From: a virus
IMG/VR virus record: IMGVR_UViG_3300042311_000607
Location: 1 to 63,588 of that record
Reading direction: 5' to 3' (one strand)
Length of the DNA: 63,588 nt
Below, piece by piece: positions 1 to 8,315 of this stretch. The translations under genes were made by a program, and so were the position numbers. Position 1 is the stretch's first letter. The number at the start of each line of letters is the position of its first letter. Under the pieces are notes generated by a model, which saw only the letters and a program-made list of their open reading frames with translations, did no database searches and was not told the DNA's origin.

Positions 1-188
1 CACCAATCTAGCAGTGCCAGAAAGTGCTAGTAGCACTCCTGAGCACTCTTCTAGCAGTGCCCCGTCTCCGTCTCCGTCTCCGTCTCCGTCTCCGTCTCCG
101 TCTCCAAAGCAAGAGCAAGAGCTATCTTCGCTTCGCTCAGATTCGTCATCGGACGGAGCCGATGACAGCGAACGGCCGGCAGATCTGC
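1..188. repeat. Left copy of the terminal overlap
   Basis: Bases 1-188 match 63383-63588 except for the copy number of a CGTCTC hexamer (seven here, ten at the right end). The contig therefore closes on itself within one open reading frame. This is expected of an assembled circularly permuted or terminally redundant phage genome. The two copies together occupy 394 bases but represent one locus. Confidence 0.95.
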
Positions 189-568
189 CTGCAGACCCGA
201 AAGAGCGCAGGGCCCACGAGATCACGGCCGAGGCGATCGCGGCATACAACGCAGCGCTGGCGAAACCCACCGGGCTGCTGCCGGCCGTGGTGTTGCTGAC
301 GCCACAGCGCCGCAAGCAGGTGAAGCGCTGCATCGGTGTCGCGACGCTGATCTGCGAAAAGATGAACGGCAGCAAGCGCATCACGCCCGACTTCTGGGCG
401 ACCTACTTCGACGCCTGCGCCCAGGATCCGTTCTGGTCCGGCCGCGCTCCGCCTGGTCGCGGGCACGAGGGATGGACCCCCGACTTCAAGAACCTCACCC
501 ACCCCGACGTCATGACGCGCATCTTCGAGCGCACCGTGTCCGACGAGCCACTGGAGCCAGGCGCATGA
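2..568 (+). CDS. Replication organiser / helicase-loader-like protein, C-terminal part (continues from 62955)
   Basis: This is the 3' part of the gene that starts at 62955 and runs off the right end; the terminal overlap joins the two in frame. It begins in the Ser/Pro hinge, then a charged stretch, then a C-terminal domain containing ITPDFWATYFDAC and GWTPDFKNLTHPDVMTRIF. The W-x-x-YF and GW-x-PDF pattern resembles the C-terminus of phage replication proteins that recruit the helicase. The DnaB-type helicase gene lies about 3.8 kb downstream in the same operon, which fits a loader or replisome-organiser role. The stop codon overlaps the methyltransferase start (ATGA). The loader role is inferred from pattern and context; the join is seen directly. 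Confidence 0.7.
   Translation, partial: TNLAVPESASSTPEHSSSSAPSPSPSPSPSPSPSPKQEQELSSLRSDSSSDGADDSERPADLPADPKERRAHEITAEAIAAYNAALAKPTGLLPAVVLLTPQRRKQVKRCIGVATLICEKMNGSKRITPDFWATYFDACAQDPFWSGRAPPGRGHEGWTPDFKNLTHPDVMTRIFERTVSDEPLEPGA
63..104 (+). repeat. (CGTCTC)7 tandem repeat encoding Ser-Pro
   Basis: Seven perfect CGTCTC hexamers. In the reading frame of the replication gene each unit encodes Ser-Pro, so any change in copy number keeps the frame and only lengthens or shortens a flexible Ser-Pro hinge. The right-hand copy of the locus has ten units. Confidence 0.97.
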
Positions 569-1689
569 CCGTCGAGATCATCACCGGCGACTGCCTCAAC
601 ACCCTGCGCACGCTGCCGGCAGAGTCCGTGCACTGCTGCATCACGAGCCCGCCGTACTTCGGTCTGCGCGACTACGGCCTGCCGCCGACGCATTGGCCGG
701 CTGTTGAGTTCAGCCCGATGCCCGGCCTCCCAGTGATCGCGGTGCCGGCGCAGGCCTGCTGCCTCGGCCTGGAATCCGACCCGTGGGCCTTCATCGGCCA
801 CATCGTCGCGGTGTTCCGCGAAGTGCGTCGAGTACTCCGGGCCGACGGCACGCTGTGGGTAAACTTCGGGGATAGCTATGCCAACGACGGCAAGTGGGGC
901 GGCAGCAGTGGCGGTAAGCACGCACGCGCCCTGCATGGGGACACCGGAATCGGCCGCACGAAGGCGCAAACCGGCCTCAAGCCCAAGGACATGATGGGCA
1001 TCCCCTGGCGCGTCGCCTTCGCCCTGCAGGCGGACGGCTGGTATCTGCGGCAGGACATCATCTGGGCCAAGCCCAACCCGATGCCGGAGAGCGTCACCGA
1101 TCGCTGCACGAAGGCGCACGAGTACCTGTTCCTGCTGTCGAAGTCGCCGAGGTACTACTTCGACGCTGAGGCGATGCGGGAGCCTGCGGTTGCTCAGACG
1201 CCAGCGGGCAACGGATTCGCGGGCAGACAGGGCGGGGCGGCTCACATGCCCATGTCTGGCGGCGCCGGCAGCAGCGAGCCGTGGAGGCCGCGCAGCAAGC
1301 GCGACACCTTCAAGCGCGAAGGCAGCAAGCGTGCGCAGGCGATCCCTGGGCAATCGGTCGGGACGCATCGGCCTGACCGCGCTGAATCGGAGTTCGATAC
1401 CGAAACCCGCAACCGCCGCAGCGTCTGGACTGTCGCCACCCGCCCATTCAAGGGCGCCCACTTCGCCACCTTCCCGCCTGCCCTGATCGAGCCGTGCGTG
1501 CTGGCCGGCTGCCCCAAGGGCGGCAAGGTGCTCGACACGTTCGCCGGTGCTGGCACTACCGGGCTGGTGTGCCAGCGCAACGGGCGCGACGCGGTGCTGC
1601 TGGAGATCAAGCCCGAGTACTCCGCGATGGCTGACGCACGCATCCGGGCAGAGCGCCCGCACCCTGACCTGTTCGAGGCAACGCCATGA
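565..1689 (+). CDS. Site-specific DNA methyltransferase (SPPY type)
   Basis: A 374-residue amino-methyltransferase. The catalytic motif TSPPY lies at about residues 27-31, and the S-adenosylmethionine-binding motif FAGAGTTGL near residue 326. Catalytic motif first and SAM motif last is the beta-class order, and SPPY rather than DPPY favours N4-cytosine methylation, although some SPPY enzymes methylate adenine. The start at 565 overlaps the upstream stop by four bases. A longer in-frame extension exists but has no ribosome binding site and lies over the upstream gene. No restriction endonuclease is adjacent, so it is an orphan enzyme that probably protects phage DNA from host restriction or marks it. 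The target sequence cannot be read from the gene. Confidence 0.88.
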   Translation: MTVEIITGDCLNTLRTLPAESVHCCITSPPYFGLRDYGLPPTHWPAVEFSPMPGLPVIAVPAQACCLGLESDPWAFIGHIVAVFREVRRVLRADGTLWVNFGDSYANDGKWGGSSGGKHARALHGDTGIGRTKAQTGLKPKDMMGIPWRVAFALQADGWYLRQDIIWAKPNPMPESVTDRCTKAHEYLFLLSKSPRYYFDAEAMREPAVAQTPAGNGFAGRQGGAAHMPMSGGAGSSEPWRPRSKRDTFKREGSKRAQAIPGQSVGTHRPDRAESEFDTETRNRRSVWTVATRPFKGAHFATFPPALIEPCVLAGCPKGGKVLDTFAGAGTTGLVCQRNGRDAVLLEIKPEYSAMADARIRAERPHPDLFEATP

Positions 1690-2360
1690 CCCCCGAAGTG
1701 CTCGACCGCATCCACGCCGCCTATGAGCTACTGCAGGGCCGCAAGCGCTGGCACGAACCGGTGCCGGTATGGCTGACGCCGCGAAAGTGCCTGATTGTGG
1801 GCGTCCGGCCGCGCATGCCCGAAGAACGCACGCTGGTGGCGCGCTACACCCAGCCGCTGCCGTCGCTCGAAGAGTTCACCGGCGATGTGGAGTTTGAGCT
1901 GAAACAGGCGGGGTTGCTCGATGTCGGCGGCCCTATCCGCGCCCAGATCCTGCGGGTGATCACCGCATCGCCCAAGCCAGTCTCTGCGCGGCAGATCGCC
2001 GACCAGGTGCTGTGCGACATGACGACGGTGGCGAAGCATTGCCGCGAGCTCACGGCAGCAGGCGCGATTCAGCACTTCGGCGAGACTGGCCGCCGCGGTC
2101 GCCCGCACAGCTGGTGGATGCGTCCAACAACCAACACCCCCGCCGCCCTGCCCGCCGGCCGAGGCTCGCCCACACGCTGCGTCGGCCGCCGCCCTGCGGC
2201 AGATGCCAAGACCTGCGCCGTGCGCGCCTGCTGCGCCCGCTTCCGCGCGATCGACGGATGGAACGACATGTCCGACGAGCTGAGAGCCACAACCCGCATG
2301 GCTTCGCACCTGTGCGAGGACAGCGATGGATTCCCCCACTACCTGGAGCCGCAGCCATGA
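1686..2360 (+). CDS. Winged-helix-like DNA-binding protein
   Basis: A 224-residue protein starting in an ATGA overlap with the methyltransferase stop. Residues about 80-140 (IRAQILRVITASPKPVSARQ, then TTVAKHCRELTAAGAIQHF and GRRGRPHSWW) have the helix-turn-helix plus basic wing pattern of ArsR/MarR-like winged helices. The C-terminal third is basic, Cys-containing and unrecognised. It may regulate early transcription or assist replication, but no operator is evident. The fold is inferred from pattern only. Confidence 0.55.
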   Translation: MTPEVLDRIHAAYELLQGRKRWHEPVPVWLTPRKCLIVGVRPRMPEERTLVARYTQPLPSLEEFTGDVEFELKQAGLLDVGGPIRAQILRVITASPKPVSARQIADQVLCDMTTVAKHCRELTAAGAIQHFGETGRRGRPHSWWMRPTTNTPAALPAGRGSPTRCVGRRPAADAKTCAVRACCARFRAIDGWNDMSDELRATTRMASHLCEDSDGFPHYLEPQP

Positions 2361-4399
2361 GCGACATGCGAAAGCAGTGCAGCTACGACACCGGCACCCG
2401 CCCAACCACCCCACGGAGAACCGACATGCCCACAGACCCACAGCAGCCCGCCGGCCTCGGCGACGTCAACAGCAACGAGCCCGGCAGCGGCGCGCGCTTC
2501 AACGCAGGGAAACCCACCTTCGAGCTCGTGCCCCTGATCGCCTTCGAGGACTGCGCGCGCGTCTTCGACTACGGCCGAAAGAAGTACGCGGAATGGAACT
2601 GGGCCAAGGGCATGCCCTGGTCGGCCCCGCTGGGTTGCCTGCTGCGCCATATGAGCGCCTGGCAGGCCGGCGAAAACAACGATGCCGAGAGCGGCCTGCC
2701 GCACCTGGCGCACGCCATGGCGAACCTCGTGATGCTGAGCACCTACGCCCGCACCTACCCGCAGGGCGATGACCGCACGACGTGGCTGCAGCCAACCTGG
2801 GTCGGCATCGACCTGGGCAAGCCGCTGGAACCCGGTGTCAGCAACTTCGACACTGCGCTTGCCGAGCAGATCAAGGCAGCGCGGCACCAGCTCAACCGCG
2901 CCCGCGAAGATGTTCAGTTCGTCGCGATGCAGCGCGCGGACGCACAGGAGACGCCATTCTTCGACTTCGCCGGCACCAGAATCATGGAGGGCGATGAGAT
3001 CCGATGCAGAGCTAGCGGCCTGGGCGGGCGCGTATACAAGGGTCCGTTGGGTGACTGGCGGGTTGACTACGGCCCCACGTTCGGTGCGCTGCGGAGCGCG
3101 GTCGAGATCGGCGAAGCGGTGGTCGAGAAGCCAGCTTCGCCGTTCAAAAGCGCGGCAGTGTCAGAGTGGTACAAAGGCGCACGCGCCGAAATGCTGGCAG
3201 GCGCGGCGCGCGATGGGATACCGTTGCGCTGCACCGGCGACCCCGGGAACTGCCCTGAGAACAACGGCGCCGGGTGCTGCAACCCGAACCCGCAGCCCTC
3301 GCCCGCCGAAGACCCCGAGCGCGCCGCGTATCTGCGGCGGTGGGAGGGGGCGCCGGATTGGGCGATGTGGCTTGGACAGGACGATGACGGCGCGGCGGCG
3401 TGGTTTGACAGAAAGCCTCTCAACCACATCATTGTCGGCTGGCACATCGAGGAAGGCAGGTCAGAGCCAGCGCCCCAAGGCATCCTCGGCTCCGTCCGCT
3501 GCGAGCCCCGCCCACAGCCAGCAACACCGGCTAAACTGCCATGGCCCGATCGGCCGCTAGTCACGGTGGACTGCACGGCTGAAGACCTCGCCGCCGTCGA
3601 CGTGGACCTGCCCGACGACATCCGGAAACAGCGCGCAGGCCTGTTTGCCGAGCGCAACGCGCGTTTGGCGCTATGGAAGGACGCCCCTGCTGATGCGGAC
3701 TGGCTGACCGAGGACAAGGCCGGCGCATGCCACTACTGGCGCGGCAATCGGCCGCCGCTCAAGGACGGGTTGTGGTGGGCGGATCACGGGACGACGTTCC
3801 TGCGCCGCGCCATGAAGGACGGCAAGATGGGCCGTGTTGCATGCAGCCCCCGCCCGCAGGAGCTTCGGTCCGCTGATGTCCCCGCCCCAGCTCCGGCGGG
3901 CGAACACGCCAAGCGGTTTGAGCGCTGGAAGAACGCCCCGGAATGGGCTGAGTGGCTGACGCAGAATCCCAAGAACGACAGGCGGGCGTGTGCATTCCAC
4001 GAGAAGGAACCCCCCGGCCTGTTCGACTTCGGGCGTTGGACGTCCGCAGATGGCGGCAGAACTGCCCCTGCTGGGCACAACCTGCTGCCCGACGGAGTGA
4101 CCATTGAGCGCCGCCCCCAAGAGCTGCGCACCACAGCGGTTGGTCCGCAGGCCTTCACAGCGCACGTTGACCGCGACGTGAAGGCCGGGGAGGTGGTGTT
4201 CACCCACGAAGTGACGCAGCCGTCTCCGGAAGATCTCGCCGCAGCCGAAACGAAACTGCTACGCGAGGTGCTGAAGCGCGCGCGCGCAGTGGGGGCCTAC
4301 GATTGGTCGGAAAACGACGAAGACGCGGTGCACGCGGTCACGCGCTTGGCCGATGCAGTCGACCGCTACGAAGCCCGCTTCGGCAAGCAGGGGGACTGA
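2357..4399 (+). CDS. dATP/dGTP diphosphohydrolase-like N-domain fused to a triplicated Trp-rich repeat region
   Basis: A 680-residue protein. Residues about 45-130 (GARFNAGKPTFELVPLIAFE, then ARVFDYGRKKYAEWNWAKGM and LPHLAHAMANLVMLSTY) match the all-alpha dATP/dGTP diphosphohydrolase N-domain family, which includes MazZ-like enzymes that trim purine dNTP pools. A short SH3-like segment follows near residue 215. Three diverged repeats of about 75-110 residues then start near residues 320, 428 and 516, each with a W-x-x-AP-x-W/D-A-x-WL core and ending in a RPQ-like motif. The start at 2357 overlaps the upstream stop (ATGA). An upstream in-frame extension to 2012 was rejected because it covers the preceding gene. 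No PurZ-like gene was seen, so there is no evidence for diaminopurine DNA. The function of the repeats is unknown. Confidence 0.72.
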   Translation: MSDMRKQCSYDTGTRPTTPRRTDMPTDPQQPAGLGDVNSNEPGSGARFNAGKPTFELVPLIAFEDCARVFDYGRKKYAEWNWAKGMPWSAPLGCLLRHMSAWQAGENNDAESGLPHLAHAMANLVMLSTYARTYPQGDDRTTWLQPTWVGIDLGKPLEPGVSNFDTALAEQIKAARHQLNRAREDVQFVAMQRADAQETPFFDFAGTRIMEGDEIRCRASGLGGRVYKGPLGDWRVDYGPTFGALRSAVEIGEAVVEKPASPFKSAAVSEWYKGARAEMLAGAARDGIPLRCTGDPGNCPENNGAGCCNPNPQPSPAEDPERAAYLRRWEGAPDWAMWLGQDDDGAAAWFDRKPLNHIIVGWHIEEGRSEPAPQGILGSVRCEPRPQPATPAKLPWPDRPLVTVDCTAEDLAAVDVDLPDDIRKQRAGLFAERNARLALWKDAPADADWLTEDKAGACHYWRGNRPPLKDGLWWADHGTTFLRRAMKDGKMGRVACSPRPQELRSADVPAPAPAGEHAKRFERWKNAPEWAEWLTQNPKNDRRACAFHEKEPPGLFDFGRWTSADGGRTAPAGHNLLPDGVTIERRPQELRTTAVGPQAFTAHVDRDVKAGEVVFTHEVTQPSPEDLAAAETKLLREVLKRARAVGAYDWSENDEDAVHAVTRLADAVDRYEARFGKQGD

Positions 4400-5874
4400 T
4401 GGACCCCACCGAGCTACTGCGCCAGCCGCCCTTCAGCCGCGACGCCGAGGAAGCGGTACTCGGCGCGCTGCTGCTGGCGCCTACCGCGCTACCGAAGGTC
4501 GCAGAGTTCCTGCAGCCGGAAGACTTCTACAACCGCGGCCACGGACTGCTGTACGCCGCAATCCGGCAGGCCGTGGCCGAGCTTCCTGCCGACGGCAGCC
4601 AGACCATGGACTGCTGGACCCTGGGCGATCGCATCGAAGGCACCGAGCTGCACACGCAGTGGGGATGGACGCCGGTTGAGCTGGTCGACCTGATGACCCA
4701 CACGCCCAGCGCGGCCAACATCCGCGCCTACGCCGACATCATCCGCGAGCACTCAGCCAAGCGGCAGCTGATCAGCGCATACATGCAGGGGATCGAGTCG
4801 CTGTATTCCGACCGCACGCGTGGCGCCGCCGAGATCGCCGCGAAGGTGCATCAGGCCACGGTGCACATCACCGGCCGCGCGGAGCGTAGTGGCGGGCTGC
4901 GGCCCATGAAAGAGTTCGTGCGCAGCTGGTTCCACGACCTGCAGGGGCGATACGAGCGCGGCGAGACGATCACGGGCCTGTGCAGCCCCTGGGCGATCAT
5001 CGACGCGAAGACCTTCGGCTGGCAGCCCAAGCACCTGATCACAGTCGCCGGCCGGCCGGGCATGGGCAAATCCATCTTCGGCTGGGAGCAGGCGGTGCAC
5101 ACCGGCGCGCAAGGCAAGCGAGCGGCGATCTTCTCGCTTGAGATGGGCGGTGACGAGCTTGTGCAGCGCAGCGTCTCCAGCCGTGGCCGGGTGCCGTGGG
5201 ACTTCCTGCGCAGCCCGCGTGCCTGGCGCGGCGGCGACGATGAAGAGTTCTGGGCGCGCACCGCGACGATCGCCGGCGACATGGCGCAATCGAAGATCCT
5301 GATCGACGAAACCCCTAGCCTGACGATCGGGCAGATCGAATCGCGGGCCGAGCGCGCGCACATGGAAGAGCCGCTGGCGCTGATCGTGCTCGACCACCTG
5401 CACCTGACCGACATCGAGCAGAAGAGCAACCAGAACAAGGCCGACGCGCTGGGCAAGGTCAGCGGGGGCCTGAAGCGGCTTGCAAAGCGGCTGAATATCC
5501 CAGTGATGGCGCTGGCGCAGCTCAACCGCGGCAACACCCAGCGGCCCGACAAGCGCCCAACGATGGCCGATCTGCGCGACTCGGGCGCTATCGAGCAGGA
5601 TTCGGACGTGGTGTTGCTGCTGCACCGCGATGACTACTACCAGCCGCCCGGCACGCCGAAGACGCACCGCACGGAAGTGATCTGGGGCAAGGGCCGCGGC
5701 CTGCCCGCTGGTGACACCACGGTGCTCCGCGACCGCTACGACCAGATGCGGCTGGAAGAGTGGGGCGAAGACGGCCCACCCGAGCCAGCCCCCGAGCCCA
5801 CCACGCCCCGCGAGCCCGCCCGGTCATGGGGCCGGCGCGGATCCAAGGCGATAGCACGACAGGACGAAGAATGA
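4399..5874 (+). CDS. dnaB: Replicative DNA helicase, DnaB family
   Basis: A 491-residue helicase, the usual length for the family. The N-terminal domain begins with FSRDAEEAVLGALLLAP, the standard DnaB N-domain signature. The RecA-like domain has Walker A GRPGMGKS near residue 219, the SLEM motif shortly after, a Walker B-like LIVLDHLHLT near residue 328, and the DnaB motif RDSGAIEQDSDVVLLLHR. It unwinds the fork ahead of a polymerase that is not encoded here, so host DNA polymerase is presumably used. It starts one base into the upstream stop (TGATG). The C-terminal 40 residues are a Pro/Arg-rich tail. Confidence 0.96.
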   Translation: MDPTELLRQPPFSRDAEEAVLGALLLAPTALPKVAEFLQPEDFYNRGHGLLYAAIRQAVAELPADGSQTMDCWTLGDRIEGTELHTQWGWTPVELVDLMTHTPSAANIRAYADIIREHSAKRQLISAYMQGIESLYSDRTRGAAEIAAKVHQATVHITGRAERSGGLRPMKEFVRSWFHDLQGRYERGETITGLCSPWAIIDAKTFGWQPKHLITVAGRPGMGKSIFGWEQAVHTGAQGKRAAIFSLEMGGDELVQRSVSSRGRVPWDFLRSPRAWRGGDDEEFWARTATIAGDMAQSKILIDETPSLTIGQIESRAERAHMEEPLALIVLDHLHLTDIEQKSNQNKADALGKVSGGLKRLAKRLNIPVMALAQLNRGNTQRPDKRPTMADLRDSGAIEQDSDVVLLLHRDDYYQPPGTPKTHRTEVIWGKGRGLPAGDTTVLRDRYDQMRLEEWGEDGPPEPAPEPTTPREPARSWGRRGSKAIARQDEE

Positions 5875-6242
5875 TTGCCTACCTGGTCGACAAGAACCTG
5901 AGCCTGATCACCATCCGCGCGCTCACGCCGCTGATGCTGGAAGACATCCGTGGGGCCAAACGGCTGATTGCGACGATGACCCGCTTCGAGGGTGATGACG
6001 TGAAGTACGAGGACGTTGCGGTGAATCTGTTGGGACAAGTCCACCCGTGCCGCCCGGATCATCTTGTTCTGGAGATTCCTTCTCGCTGGGAATTCGAACT
6101 CGTGAATCTGTTCCCGGACTGGAATTGCCGATCCTACAATGAGTTCCAAGAGGCGGTTCAGCTGTTCGAAATGTGGCGCAGCGAGCGAGCTGGAGCAGCC
6201 CACAACGTGAGCACAGGAGCTACCGCCGATGGCAATCGCTGA
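5871..6242 (+). CDS. Hypothetical protein, 123 residues
   Basis: Starts in an ATGA overlap with the helicase stop. The sequence is a plausible small mixed alpha/beta protein (MIAYLVDKNLSLITIRALT at the start). No family is recognised. Its place between helicase and RusA-like resolvase suggests a DNA metabolism role, by context only. Confidence 0.7.
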   Translation: MIAYLVDKNLSLITIRALTPLMLEDIRGAKRLIATMTRFEGDDVKYEDVAVNLLGQVHPCRPDHLVLEIPSRWEFELVNLFPDWNCRSYNEFQEAVQLFEMWRSERAGAAHNVSTGATADGNR

Positions 6243-6588
6243 ATACCTGATCCCCTGCAAGACCAAGAACCCGCTCAACGGCAACCGCGAGCACTGGACG
6301 AAGGTGTCCGCGACGCGCAAAAAGCAGAAGAAAATGGCGTGGGCGCTGACGCCTCGGCGCATGCGCGCCCCGTGCATCGTCCACATGACGCGCCTGGGCG
6401 TGCGCGTCATGGACGACGACAACCTTGGCGCGAGCCTGAAATCCATCCGAGACGGCATTGCTCAGGCGCTCGGCATTGACGACGGCGACACCACGGCCGC
6501 GCGCTGGGAGTACGCACAGGCCCGCTGCAAGCGCGGCGAGGAAGGCGTGCGCGTGCGGATCAGCAACGGCAAGGACTTGCCGACATGA
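6229..6588 (+). CDS. RusA-like Holliday junction resolvase
   Basis: A 119-residue protein, the normal size for RusA. The acidic metal-binding pattern is visible: DDDNL at residues 62-66 and RDGIAQALGIDDGD at 74-87, corresponding to the RusA catalytic aspartates. The family cuts four-way junctions to resolve recombination or replication intermediates before packaging. It overlaps the upstream gene by 14 bases. Confidence 0.82.
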   Translation: MAIAEYLIPCKTKNPLNGNREHWTKVSATRKKQKKMAWALTPRRMRAPCIVHMTRLGVRVMDDDNLGASLKSIRDGIAQALGIDDGDTTAARWEYAQARCKRGEEGVRVRISNGKDLPT

Positions 6589-7064
6589 GCCAAGCGCCGA
6601 TCGAGCCGCAGGATTTCCTCCACGGGCCGAAGGTGGTCGATATCGGCGACCTGCGTGTCGCACGCGGCATGACACGACGCCCGCATTCTTCGTGCCGGCA
6701 TGCGCACCTGGTCTACGACGAGCGCGAGCGCCGCGTCTGGTGCACGGACTGCGAAACGGAGGTTGAGGCGTTCGACGCCTTCGTTCAGATCGTCGGGCAC
6801 TTCTCAGCCGCCCAGGGCAGCATCGAAAGGCGCAGGCAGGAGCTTGCCGAGGCCGAGGCATTCGCCCTGCGCAGCCGGGCGGCAAAGCGAATGGATGAGT
6901 ATTGGCGCAGCACCACGATGGCGCCGCTCTGCCCGCACTGCACACGCGCGATCCTTCCCGAGGACGTGGTGAACGGCCTGGCGCAGACGTCGAAGAGCTT
7001 CGAGTTTGCGGCCAGAAAGAAGCGGGAGAAGCCAGCGCGCGCCCCTCAGGATGTGCAGCCATGA
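6585..7064 (+). CDS. Putative zinc-finger protein
   Basis: A 159-residue protein with two CxxC/H clusters: CRHAHLVYDERERRVWCTDC near residues 37-56 and CPHC near 119-122. This fits one or two zinc sites. A basic tail (ARKKREKPARAP) ends the protein. It overlaps both neighbours by four bases in the replication operon. No named family is recognised. Confidence 0.6.
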   Translation: MSQAPIEPQDFLHGPKVVDIGDLRVARGMTRRPHSSCRHAHLVYDERERRVWCTDCETEVEAFDAFVQIVGHFSAAQGSIERRRQELAEAEAFALRSRAAKRMDEYWRSTTMAPLCPHCTRAILPEDVVNGLAQTSKSFEFAARKKREKPARAPQDVQP

Positions 7065-7654
7065 GCGCCGCCGAGCGGATGCTGTGCATGCTCAGCCCGC
7101 AGAGCCTCGACCCCGCGCGCTTGCTCGAAGGCGCCAGCAGCACCAGCCCGCTCCGCACGGATGCCATGCAGGTGCGCGCAGCGCTGGAGTCGATGCGGCC
7201 GCGCGTGCTGTGCACGGCCCTGCTGCTGCGGCACCTGCCTGACCTGGTGCACGAGTCGGAGAGCTCCGTCTACCACCTGCACCTGCTGACAGAGCTGCAG
7301 CAGCGCCGTCAGAAGGAACCGCACTGGACGCGCAGGCTGCTGCACCAGGCCGGCATCGTGCGCGCCGCGGTAGCCGAGACAACGAGCCCCGAGCGCGTGT
7401 GCCGCGCGTGCGTAGGAGAAGGCCGTAGCCTGCCAGCCGCCGGCGCGCTCGTACGCGTGCCGCAGCCCTGCCGGCATTGCGACGGCACAGGGCTCAGGCG
7501 GTGGACGGAGAGCAAGCGGCGCCGGGCCGCAGGCGTGCGCAGTGAAAGCACCTGGGCGCGCAGCTGCGCTGATGCCCATGCGTGGCTAGTGCGCTACATC
7601 GAGCAGCACCAGCGCGAGGGTGAGCGGGTGCTGGCAAAGACCGTCGGGGCGTAA
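7061..7654 (+). CDS. Q-like antitermination candidate with DnaJ-type zinc motif
   Basis: A 197-residue protein. A CRACVGEG motif followed about 25 residues later by CRHCDGTG forms a DnaJ-like zinc site, also seen in phage late antiterminators of the Q class. It is the last gene of the early and replication run, followed by a short gap with a large palindrome (7674-7699) and then the late genes, which is where Q would be expected. The rest of the sequence is helical and Arg-rich. The assignment is inference from motif and position; an ordinary DnaJ-like zinc protein is the alternative. Confidence 0.45.
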   Translation: MSAAERMLCMLSPQSLDPARLLEGASSTSPLRTDAMQVRAALESMRPRVLCTALLLRHLPDLVHESESSVYHLHLLTELQQRRQKEPHWTRRLLHQAGIVRAAVAETTSPERVCRACVGEGRSLPAAGALVRVPQPCRHCDGTGLRRWTESKRRRAAGVRSESTWARSCADAHAWLVRYIEQHQREGERVLAKTVGA

Positions 7655-7673
7655 ACAATTGTCGACGGCAGAG

Positions 7674-7699
7674 CAAACCGGATTGCGCAATCCGGTTTG
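7674..7699. promoter_or_regulatory. Perfect 26-bp palindrome in the early/late gap
   Basis: A perfect 26-base palindrome, CAAACCGGATTGC followed by its reverse complement. It could be a dimeric regulator's operator, or in RNA an 11-bp hairpin with a GCGC loop. No T-run follows, so it is not a typical intrinsic terminator. It lies in the 95-base gap after the Q-like gene and just before 7750. Confidence 0.7.
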
Positions 7700-7749
7700 A
7701 CGTGGGATGATGCTCTCAAGCCGGCAAGGGGCCGGGTTGGAGACGCAAA

Positions 7750-8013
7750 ATGATCACTAAGTTGTTGGAACTGCTGGCGGCATCAGAAGAAAAGCTGACG
7801 GCACACGTCCATGACTGGAATGCCTACGCCAACAATGGCAACGGTGGGCGCACCGTCGAGCTGAGGTACGTAGGCGCCTACAGCGGGCCGCTCTATTCCC
7901 GCGAGGTTCACCCAACTACGCAAAGCGCTGAAGATGCCGCTGCGCTTCTCCGAGTCCATCTGGGCGAGGCCAGCTGCCGCTGCGCTACTTGCTCCGCAGG
8001 AGTGGTGTCATGA
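7750..8013 (+). CDS. Hypothetical protein, 87 residues
   Basis: First gene after the palindrome gap, preceded by a GGAG at about 7739 with usable spacing. It ends with a CRCATCSAG motif, so it may bind metal. No family is recognised. Confidence 0.65.
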   Translation: MITKLLELLAASEEKLTAHVHDWNAYANNGNGGRTVELRYVGAYSGPLYSREVHPTTQSAEDAAALLRVHLGEASCRCATCSAGVVS

Positions 8014-8315
8014 GCGAGTTTGTGAAGTTCCTCGGCGGCTGCGCACTGGGCGGCAAGCAGGTGGCAGTCTACAAAGACGGCGACGGCTTCCGCCTCGCTG
8101 CTGAAACGGTCGGCGGCAAGCCCGTGACCTACACCTACAAAGACCGCGCGGGCATCCGGCAGGTGGCGACAGTGCGCGACAAGCACCTGTCGGCCGAAGG
8201 CATGGAGGCCTTCGAGGAAGCGGTTTCAGCCGGCTATCAGCCGCGAGACGCGAACATCGTGAACCGCGCGCTGCGTGCGATGGGGCACCCCGGCATGAAG
8301 GATTCGCGAGCATGA
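8010..8315 (+). CDS. Hypothetical protein, 101 residues
   Basis: Starts in an ATGA overlap with the previous stop and ends overlapping the next start. Lys/Gly-rich small protein without a recognised family; the tight coupling supports expression. Confidence 0.65.
   Translation: MSEFVKFLGGCALGGKQVAVYKDGDGFRLAAETVGGKPVTYTYKDRAGIRQVATVRDKHLSAEGMEAFEEAVSAGYQPRDANIVNRALRAMGHPGMKDSRA

Noticed and set aside
63-104. Short tandem repeat as a CRISPR-like array
   Set aside because: Units are contiguous hexamers without spacers and encode an in-frame Ser-Pro hinge.
403-1662. Long minus-strand open frame opposite the methyltransferase
   Set aside because: Shadow of a clear methyltransferase gene; no start signal and no gene-like composition.
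2012-2356. Upstream extension of the diphosphohydrolase-like gene
   Set aside because: Covers the winged-helix gene and lacks a ribosome binding site; the ATGA overlap at 2357 fits the operon pattern.
2357-4399. Evidence for a diaminopurine (Z) genome
   Set aside because: A MazZ-like domain alone is common in ordinary phages; no PurZ-like gene was seen.
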